A stretch of DNA of 64,000 bases from Pseudomonas putida (GTDB lineage Bacteria; Pseudomonadota; Gammaproteobacteria; Pseudomonadales; Pseudomonadaceae). The stretch covers positions 4,388,001 to 4,452,000 of the forward strand of contig NZ_CP113097.1 of assembly GCF_026625125.1 (NCBI RefSeq), read 5' to 3'. The notes below the pieces were generated by a model that had not been told where the DNA came from, did not search any database, and saw only the letters and a list, made by a program, of their open reading frames with translations. The number at the start of each line of letters is the position of its first letter. Positions within the stretch are counted from its first letter, which is position 1. The position numbers and the translations under genes were made by a program. This document shows, in pieces, positions 34,932-43,860 of this stretch.

Positions 34932-36242
34932 ATGAAAGACATGAAAACCGGGTTTGCCTCGGCCGTTATAGTACCTCTGTTTTTCTTTACCACAATTGCT
35001 GACGCTGCGACATGCGAAGGTGTTGCCAGGGAAATTACTAACTGGTATTCCGACACAAGATCGACGTGCGGTGTAGATCCGGCAGTCGACTGCAGTGGCG
35101 TCATGTTAAGGGCTACTCATCGATGGGATGAAAGGTCAGGTAACCCTGAAAAAATCCCCGCGCCCACGGATCCACTTAAATACTACGTTTGGAATCCCAG
35201 CCCCGCATCGGTGCAATCCGGAGGCGTATCGGTGTCCTGGATGCGGAGTGACCGTATCGCCTTTAAAGATCCGGGCTTGAGCGCAAATAACGGGATCATA
35301 TTTACGCCACGCCAATTCGTTAACGATAGGAAAAAAAAATTGAATGTAGTCTGTGCGTTTCCGATCGACGCCTGGACAGACTTTCGAAGTGGAAGAGGAT
35401 GCTTGGATAATTCGCGCACTGTAGAAGTGGAAGATAGCTGCCAAGCGCTGGGGGTCAACAATGCTACGAATTGGACCCAACACTACAATTCATTAAACGC
35501 GAGTAGCCGCAATTCGCGGCATAGAAAACAATGTGGCTTTAGCCTGCACAGGAACCTGACACGTGCACAGCGCACGCAGGCGTTTGAACACTTCATTGCT
35601 GCCCGCCAAGCAATCGCCGATACCCCAGAGGCGAAGGAGATACAGACAGAGTTGCGCGTTGTCACCTGGGAAAAGGACAAAGCTCCAGTAGCAGCCTTTT
35701 TCTACAGCATTCAAACTGGGAAAAAGCAAGCAATGAAAAACCAGTTTGACTATTACCAGCAGACCGGGCGATGGGTGCCGGTAATCAAAATGGACTTCCC
35801 GCGGGACGCAAATAGCAGAGCGGGGTTCTCCTGCGAGGCTGACGCGCAGCATCGAGACCTGCCGCGACCGATCAACAAGACTTCTCCCGCGGGCTACATT
35901 CAGAGCGCAACATGGATCCAGCGTGACGATCCTCATTTGGGTAATGGCGTCTGGACGCTATCGGTTACCCCCACGGCGCATGCACGAACCATAGGAGCGG
36001 ATGAAACTGAAGCCATGTATGCAGAACTGCTGAGAAAATATGGTGATGATCCACGTTGGAGCGGTGACAAGTATGGTGGCGGCATGCGCAGGCAACTGGT
36101 CTGTCATTTGGCCGGTACTAACAACGGTCGACCAATACGAAATAAACCAACATATAACCTGGAGCCGGTGCGACCCGATGCCAGCCATCGGCAATCTATA
36201 GCTGAAGGGTGCAATACTTGGCCGGCAGTCCCCTACCTGTAA
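34932..36242 (+). CDS. Exported halovibrin (HvnA)-like protein, copy 1
   Basis: About 436 aa. A signal peptide (FASAVIVPLFFFTTIADA, cleavage before ATCEG) precedes a Cys-rich mature protein. Key stretches are CEGVAREITNWYSDTRSTCG, DCSGVMLRATH, WNPSPASVQSGGVSVSWMRSD and CAFPIDAW. I recognise this pattern from Pseudomonas proteins annotated as halovibrin HvnA; halovibrins of Vibrio are secreted NAD-glycohydrolases, but activity here is not shown. It is AT-richer than the flanking genome. Possible starts are 34920, 34932 and 34941. A paralogue follows 65 bp later, so this is a tandem duplication. Confidence 0.65.
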   Translation: MKDMKTGFASAVIVPLFFFTTIADAATCEGVAREITNWYSDTRSTCGVDPAVDCSGVMLRATHRWDERSGNPEKIPAPTDPLKYYVWNPSPASVQSGGVSVSWMRSDRIAFKDPGLSANNGIIFTPRQFVNDRKKKLNVVCAFPIDAWTDFRSGRGCLDNSRTVEVEDSCQALGVNNATNWTQHYNSLNASSRNSRHRKQCGFSLHRNLTRAQRTQAFEHFIAARQAIADTPEAKEIQTELRVVTWEKDKAPVAAFFYSIQTGKKQAMKNQFDYYQQTGRWVPVIKMDFPRDANSRAGFSCEADAQHRDLPRPINKTSPAGYIQSATWIQRDDPHLGNGVWTLSVTPTAHARTIGADETEAMYAELLRKYGDDPRWSGDKYGGGMRRQLVCHLAGTNNGRPIRNKPTYNLEPVRPDASHRQSIAEGCNTWPAVPYL

Positions 36243-36307
36243 TAAATGCCGGAGCAAGGCATCAAGCCGCTAACGAACATCTCACTACACGCGCCAAGGA
36301 GTCGAAG

Positions 36308-37615
36308 ATGAGTCCTGTATTGCTGCGAACCTGCGGCTTAGCCTTGCTCTGCCTGTTCACTCTTGATACCTGGGCCATGAGTGGTGCCGAAACCGCTGAT
36401 GCGCTCAATTTACGCCTGGCCGATACACCCGAGCAATGCGCGGCCAATCAACCCGATTATGCCTGCAGCGGGGTACTGGCCCGGCCTTTGCCGCAAACTC
36501 ATGCGCAAAACTTCTGGGAACACGATGCGGCAGCCAGCCAGCGGGGCAGCGAAACATTCAACTACCTGCGCAGTGATCTGCCCGCGGCATCGCTGCAGGA
36601 GAAAACCGGCTTTATCCTGATGAATCGTTTTGAAGCGATGGCTCAGGAAAAAGAATATGACGTGCATGCAAGACCGCAACCGGACACCGTAGAAGTGCGT
36701 AACTGGGATGCTACGGTGCCAGGGAAAGTAGCCATCCAGGCGTTGTATTACCGGTTAGGTGCACCGGGCGCATTATGGCGCGGGCAAAGGCACCAACTGG
36801 CGTGGTACCAGGCAACAGGGGAGTGGCTACCGCTACTTCGCTATTTGCCGGACGACACGCTGACGCCGTTCGGTTTTGCCCAACGAGAACAGCTATTTGA
36901 AGGCTATGAAGTGGCGTCACGCATCAATGCGCGCTTCGCTGATACAGCACCCACCTGCGACGATGGTACGAGCCGCTATAACTGCAATGGGGTGTGGGTT
37001 CGTGCGACGGGTCTGGGGAATTTCAGGGCGTGGAATCCGAGCCCTGATTCAATCAGGGGAAACGGGGTATCTTTTAGTTACTTTGCCGCCGACATGAATG
37101 TTACTCACGTTTTATTCCGCCAAGGTTTCATATTGTTAGCCTCTGGTACCCCGACGCAACAACGGGTTTCATTACGCTGCATTTACGCCAACAACAACAG
37201 CACTACGAACTCGGCAGACAGGTGTACATTTAGAGGCACTTGCGCCGCCCAGGGAATTGCAACTGCTCAACAATGGCTGAATCGGTATCGTAATACTAAG
37301 AACTATGCGTGTGCTTTCGGAACAGACGCTTCCTCATTTCAAACCATCGCCGATATCAGGGCGAACTACAACATGCCTGGGGGTACCGCGTGGAATGAAG
37401 CGCTGATGGCAGCCTGGCCTAGCAATGTTCCTGCCAGCCTGCCATTGGAAGCCTTTTTCTCAAGATTGGATGAGGGCCTGGAAGGCGGAAGGCGTTATCA
37501 GCGCGAATACCATGCAGATACCGGCACTGGGTATCTGCCACTGCTTCGAATTAATGGGGCGGCTCCAAATGGGGAATTGGTTACCTATCGACCTGAAGAT
37601 CAGTACTTCGAATAA
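36308..37615 (+). CDS. Exported halovibrin-like protein, copy 2 (diverged paralogue)
   Basis: 435 aa with a signal peptide (LALLCLFTLDTWA, cleavage about residue 20). It shares with copy 1 the pieces YNCNGVWVRAT, WNPSPDSIRGNGVSFSYFAADM and the Cys-spaced region CIYANNN...CTFRGTCAAQG...YACAFG. An N-terminal segment (YACSGVLARP, ADTPEQCAANQPD) looks like a partial extra repeat of the same module. AAGGAGTCGAAG precedes the ATG. Likely secreted; activity unknown. It is co-directional with copy 1 and the giant gene behind it. Confidence 0.62.
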   Translation: MSPVLLRTCGLALLCLFTLDTWAMSGAETADALNLRLADTPEQCAANQPDYACSGVLARPLPQTHAQNFWEHDAAASQRGSETFNYLRSDLPAASLQEKTGFILMNRFEAMAQEKEYDVHARPQPDTVEVRNWDATVPGKVAIQALYYRLGAPGALWRGQRHQLAWYQATGEWLPLLRYLPDDTLTPFGFAQREQLFEGYEVASRINARFADTAPTCDDGTSRYNCNGVWVRATGLGNFRAWNPSPDSIRGNGVSFSYFAADMNVTHVLFRQGFILLASGTPTQQRVSLRCIYANNNSTTNSADRCTFRGTCAAQGIATAQQWLNRYRNTKNYACAFGTDASSFQTIADIRANYNMPGGTAWNEALMAAWPSNVPASLPLEAFFSRLDEGLEGGRRYQREYHADTGTGYLPLLRINGAAPNGELVTYRPEDQYFE

Positions 37616-37747
37616 CAACCCGCAATAGGTTAGCGCTAGTCGTCTCAAAGATGAACAGTGAGCACAAAGGCGTCTATCCCTTGCAAACTTTCATATCGAC
37701 GCCACCCCTACATTACATATCTCATGCAACGGCTGAGGAATAGGGTA

Positions 37748-40700
37748 ATGACTGACACGACTACCGAAAATGGCCTCCAAACTGATATCGATGATTTCAT
37801 CGAGTACCTGAGAGGGCTTGACCCCAACAACGTGACTGCAGGAACGCTGAGCCATATCTACATTCCGGACGCTGTGCGACCGCTCAAGACCAGGGGCGCA
37901 GAAGTGGGTGTCAGTGGTGATCTGATAAACGAAGGCAGTGCCGGCCTGCCGGTGGTTGTCCAGGCGTATCCGAACATGCAGGTGCGCGATGTCATCAAGG
38001 TCTACTGGGGTGACGATCTGGTCGGGACTGACACGGTCAGTGAGCCCGGCTCTCCACTAACGCTGAACATCCCGCCAGAAAATATCCCAGAGGGCATCAA
38101 TGAACTGCACTACGGCCTTACGCGCACAGGCACCGATAGCGAAGAACAGTCCGCACGCCTGAACGTGCTGGTGCGGTTCAATTATCCAGGTGAAGATGCC
38201 GCCAATTCGGATGAGCTGGCGGCGCCCCAGGTGTCCCATACCACGATCGAGTTGGATAGCAGAAACGTAAAAGTAACGATTGCGCCCTACACCAAGATGC
38301 GTCGACACGACCGCATACACCTGAGCTGGTCGGGGCACGAGCTTGGGCACGAGGTCAAGCCCAACGAAGTTGGCAGAGCGGTGGTCATCGACATTCCCCA
38401 GGATGCGGTCGAGGGAGCCTCGGATGCAAACGTGCAAATCAGCTATTACGTAGTTGACGAGGTGGGTAACGAGTCCGCTGACTGGTCGGCCGACACGGTC
38501 ATCCCGAACGGTCAGGTAACAGGGTTGCCAGCGCCCTTCGTAGTCAATCCGCAAACGGGAAGAAACGTCTTGCGCCTCAGGTCGGGCGAACCTGGCAGTA
38601 GCGGGCTGAGTGTGGAGGTAGACCCACCTGCAGAGGGTTTTGAGCCGGGTGCGCAGGTCCACATGACCTGGACGGCAGAGACCGCACAAGGCGTGATCAC
38701 CGTGGTCGACCTGGGCACACAGTGGGTGGTGCGGCGCAACCGTACGTTGGTGTTCGACCTGCCTGCCGAGCACCTGCAGCCGTTATGGGGCGGGCGTGGG
38801 ACGGCCAGCTACGAAGTCATCCAGGGCGGCCAGGTGGAGCGCTCCAGGCGCACCCGGGTCAACTTCGTAGGCGCCCCACTCCGTTTGCCGCCGCCACAGC
38901 TCAACGGCATCAGCCAAGGCTATGTGGACGCCGACCTGGATCCGGTCATCGTGGTGATTCCAGCAGCCGCGCAACTGCAGCCCAACGATATAGTCAACCT
39001 GACATGGCGCGGTATGCGGCCAGACACCACACTGCTGCTGATACAGCGCACTGCGTTGCCTATCAGCCGGGCCGGGGAGGATGTAGAGTTCCGGCTCGAC
39101 AGGGCAACGGCGCTGCTGCCGCTGGATGGCGGTACGCTGGACATTTCCTATACCGTGACCCGAGGCAACGCGCGCCTCCCGTCCGAGTCGGCTTTACTGG
39201 ATGTCGGTGAAACGCCAGAAACCCTGGCGCCGCCATCACTCGATCCAGCGCCCGAAAATGGCGTGCTTGACCCGTCACTGCCGGAATATGCCGCAGGCGT
39301 CGATCTGGTGGTGACGCTACCCGGTACAGTCGCCGTACCCTATGATGTGGAAATCGAATGGAGCACATCCAGCGGCGGGTTCCACCACGACACGCAACGC
39401 GTTAGCGACGCGAACGCCACTAGCATAAGGTTTCGGATTCCGCGGGCCCAGCTCGTGGGTGGCCTGACCCAGGCCGAGGACGTGACAGCCTACTACCGCA
39501 TCGTACGGCCCAACCAACCCGACCAGATCTCGTACGATCTCGAACTGGTGCTGGGCGCACAACCGCAGTTGGACCTGGCGCTGCCTACTGTCAATGAGCT
39601 GCAACAGAGCACGCTCGACCCTTCCACCCTCACCCATGGCGCGACAGTGACCATCCCGGCGTCCGCGGGCCTCGCTGCCGGTGACAAGGTGGTGGTCTAC
39701 TGGGATGGCGATCACGCGAACAGTGTGACCGAGGTACATGACTCGGTCGCCCGCGGAGAGGAAGGCAGGCCGCGCACCTTGCCGATTGACCTGAGTTATG
39801 TACTTGCCAGTGAAAACGGCGAAGTGGATGTTCAATATGAAATTATCCGCTTCGATCGCAGGCGCCCTTCGGACTGGTCGGGCGTGGTCACCTTCCGGGT
39901 ACAACGCGGTCCTTTGCCGTTGGCCGTGATCAATGAGGCGATGCAAGACAATATCAACCCATTCGACCTCCAAGGCCAGGCGACGGTCGTCATTGCCGCA
40001 GCTGCCAGGCTGGCCCTTGGCGATATAGTGGTGGTGCAGCTGGTAGGGCTGGTTTCCAATCATGTGGAACACTTCACTCACCCCGTGCAAAGTGGCGAGG
40101 AAAATCGAGCCTTGCATGTGGTGGTCCCGACCGCCGTCATCACCGCCAACCTCAATCAAGGTTTGAAGCTCAGTTACCGCATCATACGCTCCCTGGATGG
40201 TCGGGAGGAGCAATCAGCCGAGCGACTGTACTCGGTCAACCAGGAGATCAGCGCTGCACCGTTGCGGGTCATGGGCGCGCGTTACAACGTCGATGGAAGG
40301 GCAGATATCACACCCCCACAACGGCTTACTGCGGTCCATGCGTCGACATCGGTGCCGTTACTCGCCGAATGGCGCTACAGCGGAGATGCCGATTGGACGC
40401 CTGGGCAGACTTGGCGCGATACGCAGCCTGAACGGCTGCTCGAGGTCCGCAGCCGCGCCAACAGTGTAGTGCTTAACGTCGCGAACGTGATAGGCAATGC
40501 AGATGGCGTCACGGCCCTGGCCGACACATCGACCCCGGGTGCCTACAGCGCCCATTCCTGGGGGAGCATAGGTGTTGCACCGGTGCTCGATGACATAGTC
40601 GATCTATCCGTCACTCTCTTGGCGAGGGCAGCCAGGCGGCTCAACGGTGCGATTACGTGCTGGGGACACGCGGGCTACGGCGGCACCATGAGGCCTGAAG

Positions 40701-41629
40701 ACATCGCCAGGCGGGACTTCCTCAAGGTGCGCTCCAACCACGGTGCTTTCGTCGCGTTGTATGGCAGTGAGGCTGGCGAACGTCGCCTGACCGGCTGGGG
40801 TCAGCCGACGCGCGGCGGGAGGATACCGCAACAGATTCTCGACCTGCGCGATGTGACTGACGTAGCCGCGAGTTCGTATGCTGTCGCAGCATTACGCAGT
40901 AATGGCCGTCTGGCTTGCTGGGGGCATCCGGATTATGGCGCTGTTCTTCCCCAAGCCTACGCGGCATTTGACGATGTGGTCGAAGTCCAAGGCAGTAGCA
41001 GAGGTTTCATTGCCCGGCGAGTGACAGCGGATGGGCGCAAGAAAGTGTTCTCCTGGGGTAACGTATCCGGCGCTGGCAACATGCCCGCCGCCATCCAGCA
41101 GCGGGAGGACATCGAGTCGATCGAAGCGCATGGCTATTATGCATACTGCCTGTTGACCAGTCAGGGTCAGGTCCTGGCGTTCGGACACGCAGGCCATGGC
41201 GGTGCGGTACCTGTCGAAATAGCCAGGCTGACCGACATCGTAGAAGTGACGGCCACAACGACCGCCTTCTGTGCTCGCCGTAAAAATGGCCACATCGTAG
41301 CGTGGGGGCACCCGTCCAACGGGGGCACCCTTCCAGCCGACATCGCCAGGCGTGCAGATGTGATTCAGGTCACCGCTAGCGGTAGGGCATTCGCGGCCCT
41401 GTTTGCCGACGGCTCGGTCAAAAGCTGGGGGAATGCAGCGACAGGTGGCAACTCAAGCGCTGTGACGGGGCAGTTGATCAACGTCAGGGCTATCTATGCC
41501 ACCTACTACGCGTTCATCGCCCTGACCGACGATGGCAGGGTTGTGACCTGGGGCGACAGCCGTTATGGCGGCAACAGCCTGCCTTTACAGGCCCAGCTGG
41601 TGCAGAAGCTGCGCGCTCAACGTAGGTAA
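37748..41629 (+). CDS. Giant protein: tandem Ig-like modules plus RCC1-type propeller
   Basis: 1293 aa. From about residue 60 to 835 there are about six to seven modules of 110-120 aa with a recurring pattern: a Pro-rich linker (LPAPFV, LPPPQL, LAPPSL, LALPTV), then V-x-I and GD-x-V-x-V-x-W. Residues about 940-1290 hold nine blade motifs of RCC1 type (CWGHAGYGG, CWGHPDYGA, SWGNVSGAG, AWGHPSNGG, SWGNAATGG, TWGDSRYGG). No signal peptide or transmembrane anchor is visible, so the export route, if any, is unknown. The start at 37748 follows GAGGAATAGGGTA. Probably an adhesive or binding scaffold; not recognised as a named protein. Confidence 0.72.
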   Translation: MTDTTTENGLQTDIDDFIEYLRGLDPNNVTAGTLSHIYIPDAVRPLKTRGAEVGVSGDLINEGSAGLPVVVQAYPNMQVRDVIKVYWGDDLVGTDTVSEPGSPLTLNIPPENIPEGINELHYGLTRTGTDSEEQSARLNVLVRFNYPGEDAANSDELAAPQVSHTTIELDSRNVKVTIAPYTKMRRHDRIHLSWSGHELGHEVKPNEVGRAVVIDIPQDAVEGASDANVQISYYVVDEVGNESADWSADTVIPNGQVTGLPAPFVVNPQTGRNVLRLRSGEPGSSGLSVEVDPPAEGFEPGAQVHMTWTAETAQGVITVVDLGTQWVVRRNRTLVFDLPAEHLQPLWGGRGTASYEVIQGGQVERSRRTRVNFVGAPLRLPPPQLNGISQGYVDADLDPVIVVIPAAAQLQPNDIVNLTWRGMRPDTTLLLIQRTALPISRAGEDVEFRLDRATALLPLDGGTLDISYTVTRGNARLPSESALLDVGETPETLAPPSLDPAPENGVLDPSLPEYAAGVDLVVTLPGTVAVPYDVEIEWSTSSGGFHHDTQRVSDANATSIRFRIPRAQLVGGLTQAEDVTAYYRIVRPNQPDQISYDLELVLGAQPQLDLALPTVNELQQSTLDPSTLTHGATVTIPASAGLAAGDKVVVYWDGDHANSVTEVHDSVARGEEGRPRTLPIDLSYVLASENGEVDVQYEIIRFDRRRPSDWSGVVTFRVQRGPLPLAVINEAMQDNINPFDLQGQATVVIAAAARLALGDIVVVQLVGLVSNHVEHFTHPVQSGEENRALHVVVPTAVITANLNQGLKLSYRIIRSLDGREEQSAERLYSVNQEISAAPLRVMGARYNVDGRADITPPQRLTAVHASTSVPLLAEWRYSGDADWTPGQTWRDTQPERLLEVRSRANSVVLNVANVIGNADGVTALADTSTPGAYSAHSWGSIGVAPVLDDIVDLSVTLLARAARRLNGAITCWGHAGYGGTMRPEDIARRDFLKVRSNHGAFVALYGSEAGERRLTGWGQPTRGGRIPQQILDLRDVTDVAASSYAVAALRSNGRLACWGHPDYGAVLPQAYAAFDDVVEVQGSSRGFIARRVTADGRKKVFSWGNVSGAGNMPAAIQQREDIESIEAHGYYAYCLLTSQGQVLAFGHAGHGGAVPVEIARLTDIVEVTATTTAFCARRKNGHIVAWGHPSNGGTLPADIARRADVIQVTASGRAFAALFADGSVKSWGNAATGGNSSAVTGQLINVRAIYATYYAFIALTDDGRVVTWGDSRYGGNSLPLQAQLVQKLRAQRR

Positions 41630-41644
41630 CAGGGCCAACAACAA

Positions 41645-41674
41645 GGCCGGCGCTTCAAAGAAAGCGCCGCGGCC
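41645..41674. terminator. Hairpin between the giant gene and its partner
   Basis: GGCCGGCGCTT (41645-41655) and AAAGCGCCGCGGCC (41661-41674) form a GC-rich stem with a small bulge. There is no T tail. It may be a partial terminator or an mRNA-processing site within an operon. Confidence 0.4.
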
Positions 41675-41691
41675 TCAACAGGAGACACCGC

Positions 41692-42549
41692 ATGAGCAAC
41701 CTCAACGCGCCAAGTTCCCAACACACCGTCGCCGGCTGGCTGGACCCTGAAAGGTTGCCGCCGCAGGGCGCTGCGATCGACATCCAGCTCGACGCTGAGT
41801 ATGCAGGCCAGGAACTCACCGTAGTGTTGGCCAAAGCAGATGGGACGCAACTGGCAAGCAAAAGCCTGCCGGTCAACCATAACGACCAGGCCATCACCCT
41901 GCGCTTTGCCAACCAGTATTTCACCCGGGGCAGCGGTAGGCTGCAGGTCTATTACACGGTAGGCCAGGATGGCCCAAGCGCGCCCTTGAACCTCGACATC
42001 AGTGACGGCTTTTCCGGTGTCCACGCGGTGGATCTGTCAGCCCAGCGTTTGCCGGTTTTCTATCACAATGGCGTGATCAAACTGCCCCAGAACCTTCCCG
42101 CGCAAATGCATTTTGCCCGGCCGCTGACGGGTGCCACTGGCTACACGAGCAGTAACGCGAGCGTCGCGACGGTAGACAGCGCGGGCAATGTCAGCGTGTT
42201 GCGCAATGGGAACACCACCATCACCGCCACCCTAGCGGGTGGCGTCACGAGGCAGTACGCGTTGAGCGTAGCCGGCCTTGTGGGGCTTGAAATGCTCGCT
42301 AGCAGTGCGACCTTCAGCAGAGCTGAGACACTGTGCAGGGGGCTGGGTATGCGTGTACCGAGTCAGTCCGAGTTGGCGTTGTTCAAAAGCACATACGACA
42401 GCCAGATGAGCCAGTGGCTACCTGATCTGGCCATCTGGGGGCAGGCAATCGGTGCTAACACCGCATGGACCTTCCACCCACATACCGCCGTGATCACGGG
42501 CGAATCGACCGCCACGGGCACCCTACGGCAGGTAGCGGGCATGAGCTGA
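41692..42549 (+). CDS. Ig-like protein with lectin-like C-terminus
   Basis: 285 aa. Residues 1-105 resemble the last Ig-like modules of the giant protein upstream (VAGWLDPERLPPQGAAIDIQ, FTRGSGRLQVYYTVG). Residues about 115-195 are a bacterial Ig-like (BIG2) domain (ATGYTSSNASVATVDSAGNVSV). The C-terminal part (RAETLCRGLGMRVPSQSELALFKS) resembles the lectin-like tip of intimin/invasin-type proteins. No signal peptide. GGAGACACCGC precedes the ATG. It is probably a partner of the giant protein. Confidence 0.68.
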   Translation: MSNLNAPSSQHTVAGWLDPERLPPQGAAIDIQLDAEYAGQELTVVLAKADGTQLASKSLPVNHNDQAITLRFANQYFTRGSGRLQVYYTVGQDGPSAPLNLDISDGFSGVHAVDLSAQRLPVFYHNGVIKLPQNLPAQMHFARPLTGATGYTSSNASVATVDSAGNVSVLRNGNTTITATLAGGVTRQYALSVAGLVGLEMLASSATFSRAETLCRGLGMRVPSQSELALFKSTYDSQMSQWLPDLAIWGQAIGANTAWTFHPHTAVITGESTATGTLRQVAGMS

Positions 42550-42553
42550 AGCA

Positions 42554-42593
42554 TGCTGGCTGGCCGGCGCCGATGAAGGCGCGCCGGCCAGCA
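42554..42593. terminator. GC-rich hairpin at the end of the accessory block
   Basis: TGCTGGCTGGCCGGCGCC and GGCGCGCCGGCCAGCA face each other across a 6-nt loop, just 4 bp after the stop. No T run. Confidence 0.5.
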
Positions 42594-42664
42594 GGAGACG
42601 GTCCCAGGCTTACTCGTTGAAGGCTCAGCTGGAACAACGGGGCACCACGCCCCTGAGGCCAGCC

Positions 42665-43600
42665 TCAGAACAACCAGTGATACAGCAGGTAGGCCACCAC
42701 CACCGCCAGCACCGGCCGCAGGATGCGGTAGGCCTTGGGGTTGGCGCGTTTGAACTGCTTCACGCGGGTGCTGATCTTGTTGCTGAAGCGCTTGCTCCAG
42801 GCATACGCCTGGTTGATCCCGCCCACGCGCTCGTCGTCGGTGTTCTGCGGCGCGGTGGCGCGGCCGAGGAAGGCACTGACCTTGCGGTTGATGCGGGTCA
42901 TCAGCGGGCTGCTGAGCGGGCGCTCGATGTCGCAGAACAGGATCACCCGGGTGACGTCGGTTTCGTTCTTGACCCAGTGCACGTAGGTTTCGTCGAACAT
43001 CACGTCTTCGCCATCACGCCAGGCGTAAGCCTGGCCGTCGACGTAGATGCGGCAATTGTCGGAGTTCGGCGTGGACAAGCCCAAGTGATAACGCAGCGAA
43101 CCGGCGAAGGGGTCGCGGTGCGGGTTGAGGTGGCTGCCGCCAGGCAACAGGGCAAACATCGCGCCTTTGACGTTGGGAATGGCGCTGACCAGTTCGACGG
43201 TCTTGGGGCACAGCGCCTCGGCCGACGGCAGCGGTTTGTCGTACCACTTCAGGTAGAAGCGCTTCCAGCCCTTCTTGAAGAACGAGCCGAAGCCTGCGTC
43301 GTTGTCTTTTTCAGCAGCGCGGATGTAGCCCTCATCGAACAGGCGCATGGCCTCCTCACGGATCTGCTGCCAGTTGTCCTTGAGCACGTCCAGTTCAGGG
43401 AAGCGCTGGCGGTCCAGGTAGGGCTTGGACGGCACCCCGGAGAACAGGTACATCAACGCGTTGTAGGGGGCGAACAGCGCGGAATGGTTGACGAACTGGC
43501 GCAGGACCGGCAACCGAGCCTTGCCGCGCAGGTGAACGAACAGCACGCTGCCGAAAAAAACCAGCAGGACACCTGCCTTGGCGACGAAGGAAAAGGTCAT
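42665..43600 (-). CDS. lpxO: Aspartyl/asparaginyl beta-hydroxylase family protein, LpxO-like
   Basis: 311 aa. An N-terminal membrane segment (AKAGVLLVFFGSVLFV) and a C-terminal hydrophobic tail (PVLAVVVAYLLYHWLF) enclose a 2-oxoglutarate/Fe(II) domain. Iron ligands are expected in GSHLNPHRDP (about residue 165) and HWVKNETDVTRVILF (about 218). This layout fits LpxO, which hydroxylates the 2-position of lipid A secondary acyl chains. AAGGAGTGTTGC precedes the ATG. Members of the same family that modify proteins are a less likely alternative. Confidence 0.8.
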   Translation of the reverse strand: MTFSFVAKAGVLLVFFGSVLFVHLRGKARLPVLRQFVNHSALFAPYNALMYLFSGVPSKPYLDRQRFPELDVLKDNWQQIREEAMRLFDEGYIRAAEKDNDAGFGSFFKKGWKRFYLKWYDKPLPSAEALCPKTVELVSAIPNVKGAMFALLPGGSHLNPHRDPFAGSLRYHLGLSTPNSDNCRIYVDGQAYAWRDGEDVMFDETYVHWVKNETDVTRVILFCDIERPLSSPLMTRINRKVSAFLGRATAPQNTDDERVGGINQAYAWSKRFSNKISTRVKQFKRANPKAYRILRPVLAVVVAYLLYHWLF

Positions 43601-43734
43601 GCAACACTCCTTGGAGAGGGCGCAGGCCAGCGCTGCCTGCCCCCAATAAAAATCATCCGGCCATCATAAACCCATCACGCCCAGGTAAAAACAACCCGGG
43701 CGAGAACTCACTCATGAAGATTTTGCAATAAACG

Positions 43735-43860
43735 AAAGCTGCAAGCTGCAAGCCGCAAGCCGCAAGCCGCAAGCCGCAAGCTTCAAGCTTCAAGCTTCAA
43801 GCCTCAAGCGAAAGGCCCCCACAGTCCGCTTTAGCTTGCAGCTTGCCGCTTGCCGCTTAC
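43735..43860. repeat. 7-bp tandem repeat tract with inverted counterpart
   Basis: Between 43735 and 43806 the unit caagcYg/caagctt is repeated about ten times with little change. Just downstream (about 43830-43858) the reverse complement cttgccgcttgccgctt occurs, so the region can fold into a long stem. It lies after the cysK stop and upstream of the lpxO-like gene. It has no spacers, so it is not a CRISPR array. Together with 43601-43734, where nothing was seen, it makes up the 256-bp gap. Confidence 0.8.

Noticed and set aside
42554..42593. Perfect-looking GC hairpin considered as an attachment or recombination site
   Set aside because: It sits 4 bp after a stop codon and no integrase or second copy is present, so a transcript-end structure is simpler.
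43735..43806. Possible CRISPR array
   Set aside because: The repeat unit is only 7 bp and there are no unique spacers; no cas genes are present.
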